From the NCBI GenBank assembly GCA_002329295.1, contig DCTT01000026.1, positions 348,054 through 406,857 of the forward strand: a stretch of 58,804 nt of DNA. The letters are read 5' to 3'. Positions 45,201-51,875 of this stretch are shown piece after piece. The stretch comes from Eubacteriaceae bacterium UBA1433 (GTDB taxonomy: Bacteria; Bacillota; Clostridia; Eubacteriales; UBA1433). The position numbers were made by a program, and so were the translations under genes. The number at the start of each line of letters is the position of its first letter. Within the stretch, counting starts at the first letter, position 1. Below the pieces are notes generated by a model. The model was not told the DNA's origin, ran no database searches, and saw only the letters and a list, made by a program, of their open reading frames with translations.

Positions 45201-46307
45201 TCATCGCACTGTTTGACTGACTTTTCCTTCTTGTATATGAAACAGTGCATATTCTGTTTTATGAAATTCTTTTTTTACTTCATCGGCGGTTGCAGTAATA
45301 AATACTTGTGTTTTATAGAGCATTTGCAAAAGCCTTTTTTGTCTTTGTTCATCCAACTCGCTGAGCACATCATCCAACAACACAATGGGTCTGGTGCCGT
45401 TATGCGCCTCATACAATTCTATTTCGCTTAATTTCAGCGCAATCGCAGCGGTTTTTTGCTGCCCCTGCGAGCCAAATTGTTTGGCAAATCGCCCGTTTAT
45501 AAACACATGAAAATCGTCTTTATGAATTCCTTGCGTTGTAATTTTCCTGTAACTGTCTTCTTTGAAATGCTCTTTTAAAAGCATTTTATAACATTGTTCC
45601 AGCTCTTCCGTATTGGTGTTTTTTTCCAAAACGGCGCTTTGGTAACGAATAGAAATTTGTTCATTGCCGCCGGCAATTTCATTGTGTGTTTTTTGAATAT
45701 TTTGCTGTATTTCCGCTAAATACTGTACTCTTTTTTTTGTAATATAAGCGCCGAATAATGCAACTTGTTCATCAAAGATCTCCAATAGTTCTTCGTACCC
45801 TTTTTTTTGCTCCAAGAGCAAATAATTGCGATGTTTTAACAGTCGATAATATTCACGCAAGGCTTTTTTATAATTTTTATTGATTTTTGAAATAGAAACA
45901 TCTAAATATCTTCTTCTTTTTTCCGGACCGTCCTTGATAATCCTCAAATCGTCAGGATAAAATATCACCGCGGCAAATTCGTCATAAAGCATGCTTGCCG
46001 GCGTGTTATTTTCGTCTATTTTTATTTTTCTTTTACCGTTTTTTTCCAACAAAATTTCAATTTTACTGTTTATATTATGCTTATGAATTACACCTCTTAT
46101 CAAGGCGAATTCTTTTTCGTAATGTATCAAATTGACAAAAGCATTTTCCCGATGCGATTTTGCACAGCTTAAGTAATATAATGCTTCGACAAGATTTGTT
46201 TTTCCCTGTGCATTTTGGCCATGAATAATATTGTATTGACGATGGAATAATAGGTCGATATCCGATAAATTTCTAAAATGTTTAATAAAAACTTCTTGAA
46301 TATACAT
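45201..46307 (-). CDS. recF: DNA replication and repair protein RecF
   Basis: SMC-like ATPase that helps load RecA at gapped DNA. 368 residues. Begins MYIQEVFIKHFRNLSDIDL; Walker A IHGQNAQGKTNLVEALYYLS, signature GSQGQQKTAAIALKLSE and Walker B PIVLLDDVLSELDEQR are intact. GGGAG precedes the ATG. It is separated from dnaN by a strong terminator and has its own extended -10 sequence, so it is not simply in the dnaA-dnaN operon. The S4-domain gene yaaA, usually between dnaN and recF, is missing. Confidence 0.97.
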   Translation of the reverse strand: MYIQEVFIKHFRNLSDIDLLFHRQYNIIHGQNAQGKTNLVEALYYLSCAKSHRENAFVNLIHYEKEFALIRGVIHKHNINSKIEILLEKNGKRKIKIDENNTPASMLYDEFAAVIFYPDDLRIIKDGPEKRRRYLDVSISKINKNYKKALREYYRLLKHRNYLLLEQKKGYEELLEIFDEQVALFGAYITKKRVQYLAEIQQNIQKTHNEIAGGNEQISIRYQSAVLEKNTNTEELEQCYKMLLKEHFKEDSYRKITTQGIHKDDFHVFINGRFAKQFGSQGQQKTAAIALKLSEIELYEAHNGTRPIVLLDDVLSELDEQRQKRLLQMLYKTQVFITATADEVKKEFHKTEYALFHIQEGKVSQTVR

Positions 46308-46391
46308 CTATTCTCCCTGTAAACACCCTTTTTCCCGACCCCATAAAAAAAAGAATATCTGTCTTTTTCGCCAGGTTCTTTTTCTTTGCAT

Positions 46392-46397
46392 ATTATA
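46392..46397 (-). promoter_or_regulatory. Extended -10 promoter of recF
   Basis: On the minus strand TGCTATAAT has the TG-N extension and a perfect -10 hexamer, about 85 bases before the recF start and after the dnaN terminator. No good -35 is visible. Confidence 0.55.
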
Positions 46398-46461
46398 GCA
46401 TAAAACCCTTACAAACACCACGGATTTCTGCATTTTTTTCTGTTTTTTTTATATAAAAAAA

Positions 46462-46488
46462 CAGTGTCTTTCATAACGAAAGACACTG
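46462..46488 (-). terminator. Rho-independent terminator after dnaN
   Basis: Perfect eleven-pair stem CAGTGTCTTTC/GAAAGACACTG with a five-base loop; on the minus strand a run of seven T follows directly. Confidence 0.93.
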
Positions 46489-46507
46489 CATATTTTAGAA
46501 CAAAAAA

Positions 46508-47608
46508 TCATTCTTTATAGCGAACAGGAAGAATCACATGGAGCATTTCTTCACTGTTGGGCGTTTTGACAACGCAGGGAGATAAATTGTCAATAAAATA
46601 CAATACCACCGTTTCTTCGGAAGTGTTTTTTAATACGTCAATAAAATATTTGGAATTGAAAGATATTTTTAAGTCACTCCCTTGTATTTCGCTTTCCACA
46701 TATTCATTGGCACTGCCCACTTCGCTGTTGGACACAATGTGAAACTGTCCTTCTTCGAAATGAAATTTAATCAGGTTATTTTTTCCTTCCCTGGCAACCA
46801 GGCTGGCTCTTTCACAAGCATCCAAAAGCTTTTTCGTTGCTGTTTTCACAATCAAATTGCTGTTTTTGGGAATGATATCATTGTATTTGATAAAATTTCC
46901 TCCGATGAGGTTCGAAATTAAAATCGTATCTCCTATCGTAAAATGAACGCTTTTTTCGGCATATTTGATCATGACATCGCTGTTGCTTTCCAGATTCAAT
47001 ATCTTATACAATTCGCTCAATACTCGCGCGGGAATAATACAGGAAAACTCTAAGCCGTCTTCTATGGTTTCTTTTCGTATGGCCATTCTGTATCCGTCAA
47101 GAGCCGTTAATTGGAATTGATCTTTGCTCATTTCCAACAACAGTCCTGTTAGAACCGGCATTTGCGCATCAATAGCCGCAGCAAAAATCGTTTCGCGAAT
47201 GGCTCTTTTCAGTTTGTCGCTTCCTAAAATCATATAATCCGTTACGGAAACAGAAGGAATGGCAGGATAATTGGCTGCACTTTGGATATGAATATCGATT
47301 TGGGATTCATCGGAAACAAGATGCATTTTGTTTTCATCCGTTTCAATCAAAATTTGCTCCGACGGAAGTTTTCGAACGATTTCGATAAAAATTCGACTGG
47401 GTACCACCACACTCCCGCTTTGTAGCATTTCTACATCTACATGTGTATGAATGCTCATTTCTAAATCCGTTGCAAATAACGTTAAAATATTATTTGCACA
47501 AGACAAATACATGCCTTCCAAGGAAGGGTTGGTGGTTCTTGTTGAGACTGCTTTTGACACATAATTTAATGCGCTGATCAAATCGGTCTTATTAATCATT
47601 AGTTTCAT
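46508..47608 (-). CDS. dnaN: DNA polymerase III beta sliding clamp
   Basis: Ring clamp that gives the replicative polymerase processivity. 366 residues in three related domains. Starts MKLMINKTDLISALNYVSKA; FATDLEMSIHTHVDV, GLLLEMSKDQFQLTALDGYR and the C-terminal VVLYFIDNLSPCVV, then MLHVILPVRYKE, match the family. Lies 166 bases downstream of dnaA, the gap holding DnaA-trio-like triplets. Closed by a strong terminator. Confidence 0.98.
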   Translation of the reverse strand: MKLMINKTDLISALNYVSKAVSTRTTNPSLEGMYLSCANNILTLFATDLEMSIHTHVDVEMLQSGSVVVPSRIFIEIVRKLPSEQILIETDENKMHLVSDESQIDIHIQSAANYPAIPSVSVTDYMILGSDKLKRAIRETIFAAAIDAQMPVLTGLLLEMSKDQFQLTALDGYRMAIRKETIEDGLEFSCIIPARVLSELYKILNLESNSDVMIKYAEKSVHFTIGDTILISNLIGGNFIKYNDIIPKNSNLIVKTATKKLLDACERASLVAREGKNNLIKFHFEEGQFHIVSNSEVGSANEYVESEIQGSDLKISFNSKYFIDVLKNTSEETVVLYFIDNLSPCVVKTPNSEEMLHVILPVRYKE

Positions 47609-47641
47609 ATCAATATCCTTCTTTTGATAAATATTTATCTA

Positions 47642-47683
47642 TAATAACAGTAGTAATAATAGGACTGTTAGTTTCGTGGATAG
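47642..47683 (-). other. Putative origin unwinding element: DnaA-trio repeats and adjacent DnaA box
   Basis: Seven consecutive triplets of TAA, TAG or CAG type run from 47642 to 47662 on plus, i.e. TTA/CTA/CTG triplets on minus. A DnaA-box-like CTATCCACG lies at 47675-47683 on minus, 12 bases away, and an AT-rich stretch follows on the far side. The order box, triplets, AT-rich matches the basal unwinding element described between dnaA and dnaN of Bacillus subtilis. A further box TTATTCACA lies at 47749-47757 on minus. Confidence 0.65.
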
Positions 47684-47774
47684 AAAATATTGTATACGAA
47701 AATCCTATCTATTACAAGAGGAGGCTGACGAAAATATAGTGAGTAAGTTGTGAATAAATCGATCAAATCATTTT

Positions 47775-49094
47775 CTATTTTTTAATTTCTTTTACCAGGT
47801 GTTCAATGTCGTTTTTTAAAATATGATTTTTCATCAAATCTTCTTTGATTTTTTCACAGGCGTATAAAACCGTTGTATGGTCGCGATTTCCAAACTCTGC
47901 TCCAATTTGCTTTGTGGAATAGTCGGTGAGGTTTCTCGTCAAATACATGGCAATTTGCCTTGGATAGGCAATCATTTTTGTTCGTTGTTTGGAAGAAAGT
48001 TCTTCTACCGTTAAATCGAAATAATCGCAGACCACCGATTTAATCACGTCTACACTGACTTTTTTATTGCTAAAAGAAGAAACGTCTTTGATTTGTTCCC
48101 GAACCAAATCCAGTGTAATAGGCTGTTTTGTCAGTTCACTGATGGCTTTAACCTTTAATAATACTCCTTCCAATTCACGGATATTGGATTGAATGTTTGA
48201 TGCAATAAAATCAATGACGTCCGCTTGAATATCGACGGATTCCCGTTCCGATTTTCGGCGCAAAATGGCCACCCGCGTTTCAAAATCGGGGGGTTGAATG
48301 TCGCAAATAAGTCCTTGTTCAAACCGGGAACGCAGTCTTTCTTCAAGGCGGGGAATATCTTTCGGGGGTTTGTCGCTGGTAATTACGATTTGTTTGTTAT
48401 CGGCGTGCAGGGCGCAAAAAGTGTGAAAAAACTCCTCCTGTGTACTCTCACCGGTGCCGATAAATTGAATATCGTCAATGAGTAAAACATCTACGGTGCG
48501 ATATTTGTTTCGAAAAGAAATATTGGTCTTTTTTTGCAGCGCATAAATGAATTCATTCATAAACTGTTCCGAAGAAATATAGAGAATTTTCTTCTTCGGG
48601 CTGCGTTTGTGAATATAATTGCCGATAGCTTGCATCAGGTGCGTTTTGCCTAAGCCGACCCCGCCGTAGATAAACAACGGATTGTATTTTTTGGCAGGCG
48701 ATTCGGCGACAGCCAGTGATGCCGCATAGGCAAAGTGGTTGCTTCCCCCCACAACAAAGGTATCAAAGGTATAACGATCCATGAGATTGGGGGCGTTGGA
48801 AAAATCGGAGCCGGAAAGATCTTTATAGGATGAGGCAGCGGAAGGCAACACAAATTCTACTTTGTTGACAGAGCCTTCCGTAATTTCTTTTAAAATATTG
48901 GAAATCAATACAATATAGCGCGCTTCTATAATCTTGAGTTCAAATTCTTCTTCCACCTGCAAAATCAGTGTATTTTTAGAAATGGAAAGGGGTACAAGAC
49001 GCTGAATGTATTGGTTAAAAATATTGGGTTTCAGTTCGCCTTTGATATTTTTGAGTGCATTGTCCCAAATGGCGGACATATTTTGCTTATCCAT
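47775..49094 (-). CDS. dnaA: Chromosomal replication initiator protein DnaA
   Basis: Binds DnaA boxes and melts oriC. About 439 residues. Domain I opens SAIWDNALKNIKGEL; the AAA+ domain has FIYGGVGLGKTHLMQAIG (Walker A), VDVLLIDDIQFIG (Walker B) and RFEQGLICDIQPPD; domain IV has the box-binding signature GNRDHTTVLYACEKI. Start set at the ATG at 49094 with AAAGGAG eleven bases upstream. The open frame continues 49 codons upstream through DnaA-box sequence, without family similarity. Divergent from rpmH, the classic origin layout. Confidence 0.98.
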   Translation of the reverse strand: MDKQNMSAIWDNALKNIKGELKPNIFNQYIQRLVPLSISKNTLILQVEEEFELKIIEARYIVLISNILKEITEGSVNKVEFVLPSAASSYKDLSGSDFSNAPNLMDRYTFDTFVVGGSNHFAYAASLAVAESPAKKYNPLFIYGGVGLGKTHLMQAIGNYIHKRSPKKKILYISSEQFMNEFIYALQKKTNISFRNKYRTVDVLLIDDIQFIGTGESTQEEFFHTFCALHADNKQIVITSDKPPKDIPRLEERLRSRFEQGLICDIQPPDFETRVAILRRKSERESVDIQADVIDFIASNIQSNIRELEGVLLKVKAISELTKQPITLDLVREQIKDVSSFSNKKVSVDVIKSVVCDYFDLTVEELSSKQRTKMIAYPRQIAMYLTRNLTDYSTKQIGAEFGNRDHTTVLYACEKIKEDLMKNHILKNDIEHLVKEIKK

Positions 49095-49134
49095 AAGTTG
49101 TAAAACTCCTTTATCGTGCAAAAGTACAATAAGT

Positions 49135-49411
49135 TTATTCACAAGTGCATTGTCAGTGTATAATTTGTGTATGTGTTGTGTAAAAAGACAGTTTACAAAT
49201 AACACGACAGCATTTTCATAAGGGAGGGGGAAAGAATCCAACGTGTGAAAAGAAAGAAAAACAAAACTTTACACAAGTTATCCACAGGGTGTGAATAAGT
49301 GGATAACTTAGTTGGGGATATCTCTCGCGGTGCAATCAATCATAGCAAAGAAATAAAAAGTTATCAACAAAAAAACAAAAATAATCCCAAAAACAGAAAA
49401 ATTGTGGATAA
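49135..49411. other. oriC: oriC DnaA-box cluster between dnaA and rpmH
   Basis: Perfect TTATCCACA at 49278-49286 (+) and 49403-49411 (-). One-mismatch boxes at 49135-49143 (+, TTATTCACA), 49290-49298 (-, TTATTCACA), 49298-49306 (-, TTATCCACT) and 49361-49369 (+, TTATCAACA). Four lie within 92 bases. A-rich sequence separates and follows the last two. The dnaA promoter must lie here on the minus strand; TTTACA and TATACA near 49165-49195 are a weak candidate. The gap 49095-49618 holds no gene. Confidence 0.88.
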
Positions 49412-49496
49412 AAACAGTGTGTTTTTATGAAAAACAAAACGAGAAAACAAGGATAGAAAGCAATAAAGAACAAAAAGGGAGGGTAGAGCTCTATGC

Positions 49497-49557
49497 TTGA
49501 CAAGCCGTTTTGGAAACTGATATAATTCTTGACACCCAAATGCTTGAACAGTATAAT
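49497..49557 (+). promoter_or_regulatory. Two tandem sigma-A promoters of the rpmH operon
   Basis: First: TTGACA (49497-49502), 18 bases, TATAAT (49521-49526). Second: TTGACA (49529-49534), 17 bases, TATAAT (49552-49557). All four hexamers are perfect consensus, and the second -35 begins two bases after the first -10. Confidence 0.9.
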
Positions 49558-49618
49558 AAAATGACTCAGCAAAAAATAAAAAATATTTCAGATACAAGGG
49601 TGGAGGAGGAAGAGATTC

Positions 49619-49753
49619 ATGAAAATGACATTTCAGCCCAATATGCGCAAAAGAAAGAAAAAGCACGGATTTCGCAATAGAATGGCTACAGCAAGCGGGC
49701 AAAATGTTTTGCGTCGCAGAAGAGAAAAACAACGAAAAAAACTATCGGCATAA
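49619..49753 (+). CDS. rpmH: 50S ribosomal protein L34
   Basis: 44-residue, very basic protein of the large subunit. Reads MKMTFQPNMRKRKKKHGF, then RNRMATASGQNVLRRRREK and ends KKLSA, the L34 pattern. GGAGGAGG precedes the ATG. First gene after the origin on the right arm and head of the rpmH-rnpA-yidD-yidC-jag operon. Confidence 0.96.
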   Translation: MKMTFQPNMRKRKKKHGFRNRMATASGQNVLRRRREKQRKKLSA

Positions 49754-49793
49754 CCGCTGTGCAAAGCGGTTTGTTTGAGAAGTGCAGCAAACC

Positions 49794-50141
49794 ATGAAGC
49801 ATACAATCATGCTAAAAAAGAGCGGATTTCAAAAGGTATATAAAAAAGCAAAAGGACATGCTGAAACAACAATGGTGATGCTTTGCGTTGCCAACGGAAG
49901 TGAACAAAACAAACTGGGCGTAGTGGCAAGCAAAAAAGTCGGAGGTGCCGTGGTGCGTAATCGGGCACGCAGAAGACTCAAAGAACTCTACCGGAACAGC
50001 GAACAGAACCTGTGTATCGGATATGACATCGTTTTGATTGCCCGCAGCGGTATAGACAAGGCAGAACATCCTGCATTGAAAAAGTCATTTGTTCAGTTGG
50101 CAAAAAGACACAAAATATGGGTGCAGGCGGAGAAAAAATGA
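49794..50141 (+). CDS. rnpA: Ribonuclease P protein component
   Basis: Protein partner of RNase P RNA, for 5' maturation of tRNAs. About 115 residues. Core features are LKKSGFQKVYKKAK, NKLGVVASKKVGGAVVRNR with the RNR motif, and ARRRLKELYR. The start is uncertain: the ATG at 49794 begins MKHTIMLKKS like homologues, but the ribosome-binding site is weak; a GTG four codons earlier is also in frame. Overlaps yidD by four bases. Confidence 0.94.
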   Translation: MKHTIMLKKSGFQKVYKKAKGHAETTMVMLCVANGSEQNKLGVVASKKVGGAVVRNRARRRLKELYRNSEQNLCIGYDIVLIARSGIDKAEHPALKKSFVQLAKRHKIWVQAEKK

Positions 50142-50347
50142 GCATCGTTTTTATAAAAATAATTCGATTTTATCAAAAATATATTTCTGCTTATACGCCG
50201 GCTCGCTGTCGTTTTTATCCCACCTGCTCTTCATACAGTTTGCAAGCCTTTGAGAAATACGGGTTTTTCAAAGGATTTTATTTGTCAGTCAAACGGATTT
50301 TAAAATGTAATCCGTTATTTAAAGGGGGATATGATCCCCTGCCGTAA
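50138..50347 (+). CDS. yidD: Membrane protein insertion efficiency factor YidD
   Basis: Small membrane-associated protein, 69 residues, that helps insertase YidC. RFYQKYISAYTPARCRFYPT, then CSSYSLQAFEKYG and CNPLFKGGYDPLP, are the family signature. The N terminus is a short amphipathic helix. GCGGAG is five bases before the ATG, which overlaps the rnpA stop (ATGA). An in-frame ATG seven codons earlier lies inside rnpA. Confidence 0.95.
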   Translation: MSIVFIKIIRFYQKYISAYTPARCRFYPTCSSYSLQAFEKYGFFKGFYLSVKRILKCNPLFKGGYDPLP

Positions 50348-50368
50348 ATATTTTTATCTGGAGGCTTT

Positions 50369-51118
50369 ATGTCCATACTATATGCGTTTTTCGGAAAGGC
50401 CCTGTTTTTTATTTACAATATTGTAGACAGCTACGGCTTGGCCATTGTTATCTTTTCCATCTTGGCAAAGGTGTTGTTGTTGCCTCTTAGCATCAAGCAA
50501 AACAAATCCATGAAAATTATGAAAGAAATTCAGCCCGAGATGGAAAAACTGCAAAAGAAATATGCCGACAACAAAGAAAAATTAGGCATGGAAATGCAAA
50601 AGTTGTATCAAAAACACAACTACAATCCTTTGAGCGGCTGTTTGCCGGTTTTATTGCAATTTCCCATTATCATAGCGCTTTTTACCGTGCTTCGTCAGCC
50701 GGAACAATGGGTGTTTTTGGACGGCACCATCAATGCAGTGGACATGAGTTTTTTGTGGGTGAAAAACCTGGGTTCTCCTGACGGCATGAATTTTTTGGCG
50801 GATGGCACAAAATTGAATTTATTGAGCCAGATGCCGCAAGTGATTGATGCGGTAAAAAGCGGCTTGAATAACGGATGGTACATTTTCCCTGTGCTGTCAA
50901 TTGTTTCGCAGATTTTCATGACGAAAATGACCATGCAGCTGCAAAGTGAGCAGCAACAACGACAAATGAAGATGTTCAATTATGCAATGTATGGCATGAT
51001 TGGATACATTTCATTTACGTTCCCGGCGGGGTTGGCGATTTACTGGTTTTTGCAAACGGCGTTGTCGATTGTACAGCAGTATTATTTCTTAAGAGAAAAA
51101 CCAACAAAGGAAGTGTGA
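50369..51118 (+). CDS. yidC: Membrane protein insertase YidC/SpoIIIJ
   Basis: Inserts membrane proteins with or without Sec. 249 residues with five or so membrane segments; no lipobox, so not a SpoIIIJ-type lipoprotein. YGLAIVIFSILAKVLLLPLS, IKQNKSMKIMKEIQPEMEKL, LSGCLPVLLQFPIIIALF and FTFPAGLAIYWFLQTALS match the family. The groove position usually held by Arg (LTR or LIR before the LLPL motif) is Lys here. GGAGG is before the ATG. Followed after four bases by jag. Confidence 0.95.
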   Translation: MSILYAFFGKALFFIYNIVDSYGLAIVIFSILAKVLLLPLSIKQNKSMKIMKEIQPEMEKLQKKYADNKEKLGMEMQKLYQKHNYNPLSGCLPVLLQFPIIIALFTVLRQPEQWVFLDGTINAVDMSFLWVKNLGSPDGMNFLADGTKLNLLSQMPQVIDAVKSGLNNGWYIFPVLSIVSQIFMTKMTMQLQSEQQQRQMKMFNYAMYGMIGYISFTFPAGLAIYWFLQTALSIVQQYYFLREKPTKEV

Positions 51119-51122
51119 TAAA

Positions 51123-51749
51123 ATGCAAAAATCTGTTATTAAAAAAGGGAGGACTGTTGAAGAGGCAATTGAGGCTGCGTTGCAGGAATTGGGTGCGACC
51201 CAAGATCAGGTAGAAACGAAAGTATTGGAAATTCCCAGCAGCGGTTTGATGGGTATTTTAAGCAAACAGGCGAAAGTAGAAGTTTCGTTGCTGCCTCAAG
51301 GTTCCAAAGAGAAAGCCGTCGAGTTTCTTGAAGCGGTTATGAAGGCCATGGGCATTGAAGGCAAAGCGCATGTCGAAGAAAAAGAAGAAAATCTGTTGTT
51401 AGTGACGATTACAGGAGACAATATGCGCTATTTAATCGGCAGAAGAGGGGTTACATTAGATGCGTTGCAATATTTGGTGAGTCTGGCAGTGAATAAAAAC
51501 GCTGAAAAATATACAAAAATTATACTCAATACGGAAGGGTATCGGGAAAAAAGAGAACGGGCGCTCAAAGAATTTGCAGATAAAATGGCGCAACGAGCTA
51601 TTAAAACCCGCCGAAGAGTGGAATTGGAGCCAATGAATCCTTATGAGAGACGTATTATTCACGCATATTTACAGAACAACAAGCGTGTAGTCACCGTAAG
51701 CGAAGGAGAGGAGCCCTATCGACGCATTTTGATTGAGGTAAAACGATAA
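51123..51749 (+). CDS. jag: RNA-binding protein Jag/KhpB (EloR)
   Basis: 208 residues in three domains. The N-terminal Jag domain (about 1-52) has KKGRTVEEAIEAALQELG and IPSSGLMGILSKQA. A type II KH domain follows with YLIGRRGVTLDALQYLVSLA. The R3H domain near the C terminus has RRVELEPMNPYERRIIHAYL. In Firmicutes this protein binds RNA and affects cell elongation. Follows yidC as usual and ends the operon at a terminator. Confidence 0.96.
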   Translation: MQKSVIKKGRTVEEAIEAALQELGATQDQVETKVLEIPSSGLMGILSKQAKVEVSLLPQGSKEKAVEFLEAVMKAMGIEGKAHVEEKEENLLLVTITGDNMRYLIGRRGVTLDALQYLVSLAVNKNAEKYTKIILNTEGYREKRERALKEFADKMAQRAIKTRRRVELEPMNPYERRIIHAYLQNNKRVVTVSEGEEPYRRILIEVKR

Positions 51750-51754
51750 GGACG

Positions 51755-51783
51755 AGGCAGCGAAAACAGGCTGCCTTTTTTTA
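51755..51783 (+). terminator. Rho-independent terminator of the rpmH operon
   Basis: Seven-pair stem AGGCAGC/GCTGCCT (51755-51761, 51770-51776), eight-base loop, then TTTTTTT. Confidence 0.9.
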
Positions 51784-51875
51784 TCAGCAAACAAACAAAT
51801 ATACCAAAAGAACATGTTATTCAAAAGAAGATTCGAGAGAAAATTCAAAAAAATGTTTTAAAGGAGGTAAATTTG

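Noticed and set aside
49095..49241. Longer N terminus for DnaA
   Set aside because: The extension reads through origin DnaA-box DNA and does not resemble DnaA domain I, which begins at the ATG at 49094.
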